The notes under the pieces are model-generated. The model saw only the letters and a program-made list of their open reading frames with translations, was not told the origin of the DNA and ran no database searches. 64,000 nt of DNA, taken from Roseibium polysiphoniae (GTDB lineage Bacteria; Pseudomonadota; Alphaproteobacteria; Rhizobiales; Stappiaceae). The position numbers and the translations under genes were made by a program. Location: positions 62,001 through 126,000 of the forward strand of contig NZ_JACYXJ010000003.1 of the NCBI RefSeq assembly GCF_014842925.1, written 5' to 3'. Position 1 is the first letter of the stretch. Every line of letters starts with the position of its first letter. This document shows, in pieces, positions 42,647-55,167 of this stretch.

Positions 42647-45187
42647 TTAAAGATCTTTCATTTTTTTTCCAGCGAAAGAACTAAATAAACCTCGTATTTG
42701 CCATTCTGGGAGTTTTCCTAACTCATCAACAAGCGCCCATTTTTCAATAGCAGTTCTTCCTTTGATGTCATCAATTCTCGCCGATAGTTTTGAAATTGCA
42801 GAATTGAATTTATCGGTTGTGCACAAATACATGTCATCGTTTGGATTTGCTTTTGTAGAACAGCTGCCATCAGGTCCAAGAAATAAAAAACCAACTATTT
42901 TGTGCTCTGGATAGTTATCCCTGACCCATTCAAGATGATCTAATCCCTGCCCAATATCATCTTTTTTGTATGTGGCCGGAGTTTTCTTATCTGTTTTGAG
43001 CTCAAACGGTATCAGTGTCTTTGATCTCGCATCCTCCCACAGCACATCGGGTCCTGTACCATATTCGTTATCAGGCCGTGTTGAGCGGTAGCCCAGTAAT
43101 TCTCCGACATATCTTACTGTTTCTTCGGCGGCATTGCTCGATAACTCGCTATAATTTGCTTTTGCTCGCGCCTTTAAAAATGCGGCGTAGTCGTTGAAAC
43201 TTCGGATACCAGCCTGTAGCTCATGTAGCAGCTTTTCATGAAATGGGTTCTCCGGTTCAGTTTTGAAATTAACCTCTTGAAACAATCTTTTGTGCGTAAG
43301 GTTCAAATGCGCGGAGAATCTCGCACTTGCTCGTAGATATAGAGCTGCGGCTTCATTGTCGTCCCCCTCCATATGATATGTAAGTCCAACCCAAAGACAT
43401 AACCATCCTGACAGCTTAGGATCTACTGGTGCAGTTTTATCCAGTTGCTCGATCAGGCAATCGCGCGCATCCACAATTCTATTCTGCCAAAGCATTGACA
43501 TAAATTTAGTTTCAGCCAGCGCGGAGTTTGCGAGTTTATTTTCTCTTTCTGCTATCTCAGTAAAGGTTTCTTTATCTATCTCAAGATTATCACGGTTTGC
43601 TGTATAGTAGTCAATCCAGCCTTGATCTCGATCTAGTACTTGAGAAATCGACTGAGTAATATCTGATTTTTTCAATTTGCTTCCAGTTTGTTCAAAAATA
43701 GATAAACTTAGGAGCACTTGCTTCTGAAGCGTGCCTGGAAGTAGGGCTATGTTTTTGGGTCTTTTAAGCCAATTGTTCATATCTGAACCAAGAGCAAAAA
43801 AGACCCCATAGTCTGACCGTCCTCGGTTAATTCGCCCAAATAACTGTGTTACGCGTGTTGCCATCTTTGCAGCGTACATGTTAGCCATTCCGAGAGACTT
43901 ATGTTGAAATGTCTCTAGCAGAGAAGAGCCAGTTGGAAGTCCGTCAATAAACATTATTCTGCAAGTGTTGTCGGGCAAGTCTATGCCGTCCACTCGCGAT
44001 ACCATAATAAAAGCGCCTGAAGCTTTATTTCTAAATTCTTCCAATTTCTTAGAAAAATCATCAGTGCTGGGCGGAGTTGCTATTCCTTTCCACCTGAGAG
44101 CATAAAAATAACTAGGAACTGAAATTAGTGCCTTCTTTTTCTTACTGATTGACTTGCATAGCTCTACAGTATCCACTTCTTTTTCGAACTCAGATTCAAA
44201 TAAAATAAGTCGCTCGCCGTTACCCGCGTCGTTGTTCGGATCTGGCTTGATTTCTATCGCTGGTATTCTGCCAAATGCTCTTGCGAAATCTGTTTGATGT
44301 TGAATTGTTGCAGAAAGATAAATCCTACGAACATTCTCCTCTTTAAAGAATGGGATGGAAAATACTGGGATAAATGGAGGTGTTATTTCTATGCTTTTTT
44401 GGCTAATTAAAATACAGCAATGCTTAACGTTGTCGTAGATTTTGAGGAATGGGAAAAATAGATCTTGATGCTTTCGGAAATTATTCTGTTTAAACACATC
44501 AATTATCTGATTTTCACATTCAAACGCGGTCTCTGGTGGGCAGAGTGTACATGAATTTATTCCCTCATCCTCGATCGTAAAATTTAAGTGTTGAAGTTTT
44601 CCAATGCTCTCGAACTTCGGCTTTATTATATCAATAATGTCTCTATACAGCTTTTCGTGTTTTGTTCTGTCTACAGTAACCGTAAAGCTATCTCTTATGA
44701 GTTTTTCTCCTACGTGTGCATCGTCAAAAATAATTGCCGTAGGAAAGAGCTCGTTTTTAAACTTTGTGGTTGAAGTGAAAAGTGCCTGGTAAGTAGTTAT
44801 GCAAAGCCCACGACCTGTCTCATAATAATCATTATTGAATTCTTGTTTTGCGCGAATTGAATGTTTTATACCCATTCTATTACATTCACGACTAGTTTGA
44901 TTCACTAAATCTATGGTCGCGCAAACGTAAACGACATTTTGGTGCTTTTCATTAACAATACTTTGTGCGATTAATATGCCAACAATAGACTTGCCGGCAC
45001 CAGTGTTTAGGGAGACTAAAATATCTTTCTTGTCTCTATTTTCATGCCAGCCTTTTAAAGCTTCTGCCTGCCCATCCCACAAATCGTTTGGAGCATTTTT
45101 TAGATTTGGAGTCTTTTTGAAGATTTCAACGGGATTGAGAGTCGGTTTGGAACCTTCGGGACGTTTAAGTGAACTAAAATCAACCAT
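42647..45187 (-). CDS. Superfamily-2 helicase fused to a PD-(D/E)XK-like nuclease (candidate defence gene)
   Basis: An 846-residue protein. Helicase motifs: Walker A SLNTGAGKS (residues 59-67), Walker B as IIFDDAH (153-158), motif III LSATI (291-295), motif V RVDGIDLPD (398-406) and motif VI QLFGRINRGRSDYG (448-461), closest in style to DEAH/XPD-like enzymes. A helical, TPR-like middle follows. The C-terminus has Asp714 (TGPDVLW), Glu729-x-Lys731 (PFELKTDK) and Gln747 (GQGLDHLEW), the layout of a PD-(D/E)XK nuclease. The DNA is much AT-richer than its neighbours, so it was probably acquired. A TATAAT lies four bases before the ATG and no clear ribosome-binding site exists. Likely acts on foreign DNA; function not established. 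Confidence 0.82.
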   Translation of the reverse strand: MVDFSSLKRPEGSKPTLNPVEIFKKTPNLKNAPNDLWDGQAEALKGWHENRDKKDILVSLNTGAGKSIVGILIAQSIVNEKHQNVVYVCATIDLVNQTSRECNRMGIKHSIRAKQEFNNDYYETGRGLCITTYQALFTSTTKFKNELFPTAIIFDDAHVGEKLIRDSFTVTVDRTKHEKLYRDIIDIIKPKFESIGKLQHLNFTIEDEGINSCTLCPPETAFECENQIIDVFKQNNFRKHQDLFFPFLKIYDNVKHCCILISQKSIEITPPFIPVFSIPFFKEENVRRIYLSATIQHQTDFARAFGRIPAIEIKPDPNNDAGNGERLILFESEFEKEVDTVELCKSISKKKKALISVPSYFYALRWKGIATPPSTDDFSKKLEEFRNKASGAFIMVSRVDGIDLPDNTCRIMFIDGLPTGSSLLETFQHKSLGMANMYAAKMATRVTQLFGRINRGRSDYGVFFALGSDMNNWLKRPKNIALLPGTLQKQVLLSLSIFEQTGSKLKKSDITQSISQVLDRDQGWIDYYTANRDNLEIDKETFTEIAERENKLANSALAETKFMSMLWQNRIVDARDCLIEQLDKTAPVDPKLSGWLCLWVGLTYHMEGDDNEAAALYLRASARFSAHLNLTHKRLFQEVNFKTEPENPFHEKLLHELQAGIRSFNDYAAFLKARAKANYSELSSNAAEETVRYVGELLGYRSTRPDNEYGTGPDVLWEDARSKTLIPFELKTDKKTPATYKKDDIGQGLDHLEWVRDNYPEHKIVGFLFLGPDGSCSTKANPNDDMYLCTTDKFNSAISKLSARIDDIKGRTAIEKWALVDELGKLPEWQIRGLFSSFAGKKMKDL

Positions 45188-45285
45188 GAAAATTATAGCC
45201 CTGCATCAGCTTGGTATTGTCGCAATAATAGCGATTCTGCTTTATGCTATCTAGGGTCGTTTTATTTGGTTCTGACAATTGAATT

Positions 45286-45468
45286 TCACCGCCCCGGCCT
45301 ACCTGATTTCTTCGGCCGGCCTCTTCTCCGTTTTTCGTCTGTCGGGTCCTCGTAAGAGCCTGCGCCGATCTTGCCGCGGATAACAGGCTTGGCATCGTCG
45401 GCCGGATCGAGGGGCTTGGTCGGCAGCGGGCCCTTGGCCAGCGGCACTTCCGTGCGGCCGACGGTCAT
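45286..45468 (-). CDS. Duplicated UvrB C-terminal tail (60-residue ORF)
   Basis: A 60-codon frame starting [16 protein letters not shown] whose product matches the last 60 residues of the UvrB in this window except for a few changes (TKPL for VKPF, PVIR for PLIR, final Arg for Gln). Similarity at DNA level starts abruptly at the ATTTC before the ATG. It ends in a basic [13 protein letters not shown] tail resembling an AT-hook. The ATG overlaps the stop of the small membrane gene as ATGA, so it might be translated. I read it as a displaced original or imported copy of the uvrB 3' end, left by an integration event. Confidence 0.75.
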   Translation of the reverse strand: MTVGRTEVPLAKGPLPTKPLDPADDAKPVIRGKIGAGSYEDPTDEKRRRGRPKKSGRPGR

Positions 45469-45664
45469 TTCAGCACGGTGAGATAGATCACCCAAGCAGC
45501 TGCGCAAAGCACGAAGCCTGCGCCGGCTCCGATGAGGGCACCCGGCAGCCGACGGGGGAACAGATACGCCCCAATGACACCGCCTAGAACAAGGCCGGGG
45601 GAGGCTGCAACAAGGAGCATCACCGCCAGGTCAAGGGGTGTGAAAATGCCGCCGATATCCGACA

Positions 45665-45665
<1 letters not shown>
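45465..45665 (-). CDS. Small membrane protein coupled to uvrB
   Basis: A 66-residue protein with two hydrophobic segments (LDLAVMLLVAASPGLVLGGVIGAYLF split by a short Arg turn from LPGALIGAGAGFVLCAAAWVIYL). The ATG shares its A with the uvrB stop (TAATG), a re-initiation arrangement, and its stop overlaps the start of the duplicated UvrB tail (ATGA). No family recognised. Its position between two uvrB 3' copies suggests it arrived with, or was trapped by, the duplication. Confidence 0.7.
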
Positions 45666-49000
<3,335 letters not shown>

Positions 49001-49097
49001 GCCTGCAATATGGGCCGAGTCAGGATCCGAGAAAAGGGGCCGGACCGCATTGGCAACGCAGATATGCACCTTCCTGACAGAAGGGTGTCAGGAGAAG

Positions 49098-50000
49098 TCA
49101 GTCTTTAAAGACATTCTCCCGATGCCAGGCCATGTAGTCCGGGTGCGGGCGTAAGTTTGGGTTTGTTGGGACCAGCGCCTTCATGTCTTTGTTGAGCAGA
49201 TGGGAGATGTCGTAGTTCAGATGACGTGATGGCAAGATCTCATGGCCGTCAGAAAGTGAAAGTAGTCCTCGATCAAACATCCAATGAACGGTGCCTGAGA
49301 GAGCGATGCCGTTTCGGACCGAGTCGTTGCCGCCTTTTTCGACTGGAACGATGTGTGCCGCCTCCACCTCCGGTCGCCCGCCGCCGTTGATCAACCGTAG
49401 CCCGGTGAATGCACAGGTGCGATCGTAGATTTGCCGAATGTGCTGTCTGAATTTTGCATCACGAAAGGGCCGGTTCACCAGTTGGCTTATGATCGGCCGA
49501 GGCCTGGGTGCACCATGGATGGCAGCTTGGGGCGGATGTCCAAAACCATCGATATTTTCTGGATGTTTTGGAGGGTCGATGCGGTCTGGCCATTCATCCT
49601 CTTCTGATAGTCCAGCTTCGACGATTCGAGCAAAAACGTCGCGTTCAATGACGCGAACAGCTTGGACCCGGTAGCCCGCATTGATTTCGCCTGTCTCAGT
49701 TATGAACCCCGGCTCAAAACCACCGTTCGCGGCACTGTCGACAGGATGATCAAAATTGATAAATTCGGCAATATCAGCATAGAAGTGGTCTGGCTTATCC
49801 GCATTCGGACGGACGCCATTTACAAGTCCGACGCTTGAATAGTGACGCCCTTTTCGGCCCAATACTGGACCATCATAAATAATCCAATCACCAATCGTTT
49901 GCTTCACCCGGGATAGGTATTGTTTCGGGAAATGGTATCTCTGAGCCGGGTCGTCATCATAGATGCTGTCAGGTCGGTGATAAAAAACGGCGTTGGCCAT
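49098..50000 (-). CDS. HNH endonuclease with N-terminal reader-like domain (candidate type IV restriction)
   Basis: A 300-residue protein. The C-terminal HNH domain is clear: CAFTGLRLINGGGRPEVEAAHIVPVEKGG (residues 196-224), then NGIALSGTVHWMFDRG, giving His216, Asn230 and His239 as the ββα-metal site. The N-terminal half begins with YHFPKQYLSRVKQTIGDWIIYDG and RKGRHYSSVGLVNGV, reminiscent of PUA/EVE-like domains that read modified bases, as in modification-dependent enzymes. Composition is less GC-rich than uvrB. It lies 97 bases upstream of uvrB on the same strand, near the helicase-nuclease gene. Specificity unknown; a recombination or repair role is the alternative. Confidence 0.78.
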   Translation of the reverse strand: MANAVFYHRPDSIYDDDPAQRYHFPKQYLSRVKQTIGDWIIYDGPVLGRKGRHYSSVGLVNGVRPNADKPDHFYADIAEFINFDHPVDSAANGGFEPGFITETGEINAGYRVQAVRVIERDVFARIVEAGLSEEDEWPDRIDPPKHPENIDGFGHPPQAAIHGAPRPRPIISQLVNRPFRDAKFRQHIRQIYDRTCAFTGLRLINGGGRPEVEAAHIVPVEKGGNDSVRNGIALSGTVHWMFDRGLLSLSDGHEILPSRHLNYDISHLLNKDMKALVPTNPNLRPHPDYMAWHRENVFKD

Positions 50001-50187
50001 GAGATATTACTCAAAGAAATAAACAAATGTGCGAGGCGAGCGAAGCGGGAAATTGAACTGAGCTTAGCTTCCAATCGATATCAACGGCAACGTTTTCGCT
50101 TCTATTTTATTTGGCGTTTCTTTTGGCAAAGGGATTGAGCCGTTGGCGGGCGCGTTCAAACGACGGCCAACGGTCAGATTGTTCGGG

Positions 50188-50472
50188 TTACTCGGTGATC
50201 TCGATGGCGGTTACGATCAAGGAGCCGTTGTCGCCTTCATCGTAGGTCAGCAGGACCTCGTTGCCGACTTCGAGGCCTTCAGGGTCTAGGTCGGGGCCGA
50301 GCACGAAGACCGTGTCGTCATCAAGGGTGATCGTCGCGCTTTCCACGTCGACGGCGATGATGCTGCCGGCGGTTTCGTCGGCTGAGGCCGTGCTTAAGGA
50401 CATTGGAACGATGAAGGACAGGGCGAGAAGACAGGCGGCGGCGACGCGTGCAGCCCGGGCAGAAGCGTTCAT
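50188..50472 (-). CDS. DUF1344 domain-containing secreted protein (copy 1)
   Basis: A 94-residue periplasmic protein. The signal peptide (ARVAAACLLALSFIVPMSLSTASA) is followed by a compact beta domain (SIIAVDVESATITLDDDTVFVLG; VGNEVLLTYDEGDNGSLIVTAIEI), the DUF1344 pattern. The mature protein is very acidic. No function known. A paralogue of similar length lies 109 bases upstream on the same strand. Confidence 0.85.
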   Translation of the reverse strand: MNASARAARVAAACLLALSFIVPMSLSTASADETAGSIIAVDVESATITLDDDTVFVLGPDLDPEGLEVGNEVLLTYDEGDNGSLIVTAIEITE

Positions 50473-50581
50473 GGGATACTCCGATTGTATTTAGGAAGAT
50501 TGGGGTGCCGGTTCGCAAGTGACGAACCGGCCGGGGATTGGTAGTGGCAGGGCGCTGGACGCCCGCCTTTCGCTTACGTTG

Positions 50582-50848
50582 TTACGGTTTGACCTCCACA
50601 GACAGGATCTCCTGAATGCCGTCTTCGCTGCCGATGTAGTTGATGGTCACAGTCTGGCCGATACTGAGGTTGTCGGGCAGAGCGATTTCGGCCGGAATGT
50701 CGTGAAACTCTGTTCTGTCGTCGAGAACCAGAGTGCGGCTGGCGGGGTTCCAACTGGCAATCTTGGCTGTAACGAAGTCGGCTGCATGTGCTGCACCGAT
50801 GCCGGTAAGCAGCAGGCAGCCAGCAAGTAGAAGTGTACGAGCGTACAT
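50582..50848 (-). CDS. DUF1344-like secreted protein (copy 2)
   Basis: An 88-residue relative of the neighbouring DUF1344 gene. Signal peptide RTLLLAGCLLLTGIGAAHAA, then TAKIASWNPASRTLVLDDRTEF and GQTVTINYIGSEDGIQEILSVEV with the same order of strands. I chose the ATG at 50848, but the one at 50866 (six residues more) cannot be excluded since neither has an ideal ribosome-binding site (AAAGGG lies 14 bases before the first). The two genes look like a tandem duplication. Confidence 0.78.
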   Translation of the reverse strand: MYARTLLLAGCLLLTGIGAAHAADFVTAKIASWNPASRTLVLDDRTEFHDIPAEIALPDNLSIGQTVTINYIGSEDGIQEILSVEVKP

Positions 50849-51102
50849 GTCCCAAAACCCTTTCATGGATTACAGGCTATAGGTTGTTTCTGGTGGTGCG
50901 GTTTGGCGCGGCTGTCACATCTCCCAGGCTGAGAGCGTGACAGCGGCTTGGGTCCTCGACGGGGCCGAAATTGGCTTGCCTTGGAAGGGCTTACGCTGGG
51001 CGCGTGTCATCCCGCTAGAATGGATTCAGCGCTTGGATTGCGGCGGAATTTGGACTTTGCATCACGGCGATGAAAAAATAATTCTGACGCTACTGGAACG
51101 CA

Positions 51103-51128
51103 AAAAGGGCTCCGGTTGGAGCCCTTTT
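51103..51128 (-). terminator. Terminator after the chemoreceptor gene
   Basis: A 10-bp stem AAAAGGGCTC/GAGCCCTTTT with a CGGTTG loop; the minus-strand reading ends in a T-run. It lies 25 bases after the stop. Confidence 0.88.
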
Positions 51129-51152
51129 CGATGGTCTTGCGCCCGAGTGCAA

Positions 51153-53663
51153 TTATGCCGCTGCGACGTCGTTCAGGAAGGTTTCGATCCTGTTGGTCAG
51201 TTCATCAAGCTGCTGGGTTGCGTCTTCGGTGACTTGTTCGACCTGAACCGCCGACTGGTTGGTCTCGCTGGACTGCTGGGAGACCTGACGCATGTTGGTG
51301 GTGACGTTGGAGGTGCGTTCCGCCGCCTGTCCGATGCTGGTGGAAATTTCGGCGGTTGCCGAGCTTTGCTGCTCCACGGAACCGGCCATGGCCGAGGCGG
51401 TTTCGTTCACCCGTGTCATCATGGACATGATGCCGGTGATGGCGTCCGCCGCGCTTTGGGTCGAGTCCTGGATTTCGGAGATATGCGACGAGATCTCGTC
51501 GGTGGCACTGGCCGTCTGTTCGGCCAGCTGCTTCACTTCCGAGGCAACAACCGCAAAGCCCTTGCCGGCTTCGCCTGCCCGTGCGGCCTCAATGGTCGCA
51601 TTCAGGGCGAGGAGGTTGGTCTGCTTGGCGATTTCCTGGATCAGCGAGACAACGTCGCCGATGCGCTGGGCCGCTTCTGAGAGGCCGAGCACCTGTTCGG
51701 TGGAGGTGCGTGTCGCGGCTGTTGCTTCCTCGACCTGCTCCAGCGTGTCATTGACCTGACGGCCGACCTCGCCGACAGACGCAGTCAGTTCCTCGGTGGC
51801 GGCGGCCACGGTCTGGACGTTGTCCGTGGCCTCGCGGGAGGCCTGGGAGACTTCCTCGCTGCGAGTGCTGGTGTTGCCGGCAATGCTGGTCAGGAGTTCA
51901 GCGGTGTCTTCCAGCTGCTTCATGTTACTGGAGACGCTGGACAGGCCCAGTTCGATGTCCTGGCGGAACGTGCTGACAAGCGCGTCCACGCGCTGTTGAC
52001 GCTGGCGGGTTGCTTCGGCGTTTGCGTGCTGCTCGGCCTCCAGACGGTGGCGCTCCTGTTCGCGCTCACAGAAGGTGCCGACGGCGCGGGCCATGTCGCC
52101 GATCTCGTCCTTGCGGTTTTCGGCCGGGATCGACAGATCCGTGTCGCCCTCGCGCAGGCGGCCCATGGCAACGGTGAGGCCACGCAGCGGCGTGATGATG
52201 CTGCGCGACAACATGTAGGCCAGAAATCCGCTGATCAGGACGGCAGCCACAAGCGCGAGCGTGATTTCGATCTGGGCCGTCTGACCGGACGCCACGGCCA
52301 GTTCGCCGGAGCGCGAGCTGATGACACGGGCCGTTTGCGCCAGGTCGGTGACGGCGGCGATGAAGGCTGTGTCGGCGGCCTTCAGTTCGGTTTCGACTTC
52401 AGCGACCCTTGCGAAGACATTGGCCAGCTGTTCGGCCACGGCGTCTGCCGTGTTCAGGAGCGGTGTGACAGCGCCCTTGAGCGTGCCTTCAACTTCAGCG
52501 TCATGGGTGACGACCAGGGCTTCAGACTTGGTTTTCGCCATTTTTTCGCTGACCGTGAGGATCAGCGACGCTTCTTCGACCAGAAGCCCGGCTGTGGTCT
52601 CGTCCGGCTGCTTCAGGTAGTTGGCGTAAAGGCTTTTCATGGCAAAGGCGCTGCGGGCAAGCGTCTGCGTGTTGGTCGAGAGGAAGGCAAGGGCCGTGCT
52701 TTCCTCCGAAAAGGCCTTGAGGTCGAGCGTCATCGCCTTCATCGGACGGTCGACCGCCTCGGCCAGCTGATCGATCTGTTTTGAAAGGGTCGAAAGCCGC
52801 GGACCAAAAGGATCGATGCCAAAGGCAACCGCGCCGCCGTTGGCATGATCCTTCACGGCCTTGGTCAGGGCCTTGGTGTTCTTTTGCAGATCCTTGACGA
52901 GAGCCTTGGTTTCATCGGTCTTCACAGCACGGCGGACGGCCTTGGCGTCCTTTTCGAGCTTGCTGATCTGGTCCAGCACAGACTTGACGATTTTCGGCTC
53001 CGGCACGCGGGCGACGGTGGGCAGATCTTTCTGCAGCACAACCACGCCGACACGAATGCTGCTCATGCGGGGCACGACACCGGACAATTTGTGCAATGTG
53101 CCTTCGTTGACCATCGCCACGGCAGCGCGTCGTTCCAAAAGGGCGCCGATGCCGTCAAAGGCGACATTGGCCTTGTCGACCAGCTCGCTGGTGAGCTGAT
53201 CCAGCTCGGCGACGGCGTCATCGCGCTCCTGCCGAGTGACGGCAAGACCTTCGAAAGAGGTGTTCAGATCGGTCGCCATGCCAGCAAGGTCAGACGCCTG
53301 ATCGGGCGCGATGATCGCGAGGCTGTCGGTCCGGCTGGTGATGGTGGAAATGTTGGAGCGGACCGCGGATGCAGCCTCGGGGGATCCTGTCAGCTCGAAT
53401 TCGCTGACGCCCTTCAGGAGACCGGGCAGCTGTCCCTGGATTTCGCTGGCTTCCTTGGCGGTGCGCACGGTGGTCTGCACCTGCCAGGCCGCGAAGAGAC
53501 CGCTCGCGCCAACGCCCAGTGCACAGACAAGCATGACGGCCAGGCCGCCGAGAAACTGCGTCTTCACGGAAACCTGCAAGGAGAAGCGCGACTTCTTCTC
53601 GGTGGCTTCCTGTGCGGGTTCTGAGGCCGGTTCCGGACGTTTGCTTGCACGCTTCAACAACAC
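51153..53663 (-). CDS. Methyl-accepting chemotaxis protein
   Basis: An 836-residue chemoreceptor. TM1 is near residue 35 ([21 protein letters not shown]). A long helical periplasmic domain of about 380 residues follows, of the repeated-helix kind seen in alphaproteobacterial receptors, then TM2 ([20 protein letters not shown]), HAMP, and the signalling domain with the invariant hairpin tip [24 protein letters not shown] (split) and [18 protein letters not shown]. The start is the GTG at 53663 with GGAG eight bases before it; the frame also has TTG at 53681. No CheR-binding pentapeptide at the C-terminus. Ligand unknown; no che genes are in the window. Confidence 0.92.
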   Translation of the reverse strand: MLLKRASKRPEPASEPAQEATEKKSRFSLQVSVKTQFLGGLAVMLVCALGVGASGLFAAWQVQTTVRTAKEASEIQGQLPGLLKGVSEFELTGSPEAASAVRSNISTITSRTDSLAIIAPDQASDLAGMATDLNTSFEGLAVTRQERDDAVAELDQLTSELVDKANVAFDGIGALLERRAAVAMVNEGTLHKLSGVVPRMSSIRVGVVVLQKDLPTVARVPEPKIVKSVLDQISKLEKDAKAVRRAVKTDETKALVKDLQKNTKALTKAVKDHANGGAVAFGIDPFGPRLSTLSKQIDQLAEAVDRPMKAMTLDLKAFSEESTALAFLSTNTQTLARSAFAMKSLYANYLKQPDETTAGLLVEEASLILTVSEKMAKTKSEALVVTHDAEVEGTLKGAVTPLLNTADAVAEQLANVFARVAEVETELKAADTAFIAAVTDLAQTARVISSRSGELAVASGQTAQIEITLALVAAVLISGFLAYMLSRSIITPLRGLTVAMGRLREGDTDLSIPAENRKDEIGDMARAVGTFCEREQERHRLEAEQHANAEATRQRQQRVDALVSTFRQDIELGLSSVSSNMKQLEDTAELLTSIAGNTSTRSEEVSQASREATDNVQTVAAATEELTASVGEVGRQVNDTLEQVEEATAATRTSTEQVLGLSEAAQRIGDVVSLIQEIAKQTNLLALNATIEAARAGEAGKGFAVVASEVKQLAEQTASATDEISSHISEIQDSTQSAADAITGIMSMMTRVNETASAMAGSVEQQSSATAEISTSIGQAAERTSNVTTNMRQVSQQSSETNQSAVQVEQVTEDATQQLDELTNRIETFLNDVAAA

Positions 53664-53987
53664 TTTCGCTACTCCACACAAATGGTTGGATCCCGATGTC
53701 CTCCCAACCCCAAATTGGGCTGGAAGACTAAAGGAAGTCCAAACACCTGTGAAAAATGCGGAGGTTTATTGCCTCGATTTTGTGCGAAAGAGATTAGATC
53801 TGCCGAAATATTAGCAGTCCAAGCAAAACTGACCACTTAAAATCGAGGGGCGTGTGGTGGTTGTTGATCACCGGGCCGAGGCTTACAGAGGATCTTCTAT
53901 GATCTCCGCGCCAGTTTTACACGCGCTGGGGATCTGACGACGGCTAAACGTCGTCGCCAGAGGTATTCGATTGGCGGACTTTGAGGT
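53664..53987. other. Intergenic region between chemoreceptor and bacterioferritin genes
   Basis: 324 bases with no gene found. The left part should hold the chemoreceptor promoter. A hairpin GACGACG-GCTAAA-CGTCGTC lies at about 53936-53955, downstream of the bacterioferritin stop, without a T-run. Confidence 0.4.
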
Positions 53988-54479
53988 TTATTCCTCGTCT
54001 TCGCCAACACCGACCGTGATGTGCTTCGAGATGTATGTTTTCTCGCCGATCCGGTCGAGCAGGTCGAGCTGCAGTTCCAGCCACGACATGTGACCTTCCT
54101 CATCCAGCGCGATCTTTTCGAAGAGTACGCGGGAGCCGATATCCCCGGCTGCAGCGGCATCCTGGGAGGCCTTGGTGTAGAATTCGATCGCCTCTCGCTC
54201 ATCGGCGAGGTCTGCCTCGAACATGTCCTTGAGCGTTTGGGCGCGCTGCGGAGCCTTGGCCATCTTGAGCTCGGGAGAGCCCTTCAGGAACATGATCCGT
54301 TCAATATACTCGTTCGAGTGACCGAGTTCTTCCTGCATTTCCTCACGCATCTGGTCCGCGAGTTTGTCCATGCCCCAGTCGTCAAGCACATGGGCGTGCA
54401 ACTGGTACTGATGGGCAGCCGAGAGCTCCATGGCCAATGCGGTCTGAAGATTTTCGAGTGTCTTGCTTTTATTGGTCAT
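53988..54479 (-). CDS. bfr: Bacterioferritin
   Basis: A 163-residue iron-storage subunit (24-mer cage) of the ferritin-like superfamily. The ferroxidase ligands are visible in NLQTALAMELSAAHQYQLHA (Glu18), EEMQEELGHSNEYIERIMFL (Glu/His) and LADEREAIEFY plus DEEGHMSWLELQLDLL. Cytosolic. The C-terminal end (VGVGEDEE) is acidic, as often. Monocistronic here; an associated bfd ferredoxin gene is not adjacent. Divergent from the MerR gene across 256 bases. Confidence 0.92.
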   Translation of the reverse strand: MTNKSKTLENLQTALAMELSAAHQYQLHAHVLDDWGMDKLADQMREEMQEELGHSNEYIERIMFLKGSPELKMAKAPQRAQTLKDMFEADLADEREAIEFYTKASQDAAAAGDIGSRVLFEKIALDEEGHMSWLELQLDLLDRIGEKTYISKHITVGVGEDEE

Positions 54480-54676
54480 GCCTTGGCTCCTGAAATCCGG
54501 TTCGTCTGAAAAAGTGTTCCGTCGAGGTTATGCGGAGATCTCACGCCTTGCCCTCACACGCCTTGATATATGTCGTTGAGTATCATTTTCACGTAGATGC
54601 GACAATTTGAATATATGCAGTCACTCGGGATGGTTCGCTGGCCTTCAGCGCGTCAGTGGCAAGTGTGAGAAAGCGC

Positions 54677-54707
54677 TTGACCTGGAGCGCACTCCAACTT
54701 GTAGATG
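54677..54707 (+). promoter_or_regulatory. MerR-type promoter upstream of the MerR/CMD operon
   Basis: A -35 box TTGACC and a -10-like TAGATG separated by 19 bp, with the dyad TGGAG-CGCA-CTCCA at 54683-54696 centred in the spacer. Overlong spacers with an internal inverted repeat are the mark of promoters twisted into shape by MerR-family activators; here 30 bases upstream of the merR start. Confidence 0.75.
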
Positions 54708-54735
54708 AAGCAAATCGTCCTGTTCGGAGACAGTC

Positions 54736-55146
54736 ATGCTGATCGGTGATCTGGCGCAAAAATGCGGGCTCAGTGTTGATACGCTGCGCTACTATGAGAA
54801 GATCGGCCTCATCCCCAAACCCTTGCGGGATCGTGGCGGCCGGCGGGTCTATGATCAGACCATCCTGAGGTGGGTCGATTTTCTGGACCGGCTCAAGGCG
54901 ACCGGCATGGGGATCAAGGATCGGCTTCGCTATGCGGACTTGCGCACAAGGGGAGCGGCGTCGCTGACCGAGCGGCGCCAGATGCTGGAAGAGCACCGGG
55001 ACAAGGTCCGGTCTGATCTTGAACGGTTGACCGAGATGCTGGATGTTCTGGACGATAAAATCATCTTGTACCGGAAGATGGAGGCTGGAGAAGCCGTCGA
55101 TCCGTCTTTCGAAAACTGCGCCCGGACCGAACACGGCGCTCAGTGA
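54736..55146 (+). CDS. MerR-family transcriptional regulator
   Basis: A 136-residue regulator. The N-terminal winged helix is typical (MLIGDLAQKCGLSVDTLRYYEKIGLIPKP, split), followed by GGRRVYDQTILRWVDFLDRLKATGMGI and a C-terminal dimerisation coiled coil (ERRQMLEEHRDKVRSDLERLTEMLDVL). There is one Cys near the C-terminus only, so a metal-sensing ligand set is not evident; these small members usually sense redox or aldehyde/quinone stress. It is transcribed with the carboxymuconolactone decarboxylase gene 21 bases on, and probably autoregulates from the dyad promoter described. Confidence 0.9.
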   Translation: MLIGDLAQKCGLSVDTLRYYEKIGLIPKPLRDRGGRRVYDQTILRWVDFLDRLKATGMGIKDRLRYADLRTRGAASLTERRQMLEEHRDKVRSDLERLTEMLDVLDDKIILYRKMEAGEAVDPSFENCARTEHGAQ

Positions 55147-55167
55147 TTCCTATAAGGGACATCTTCA

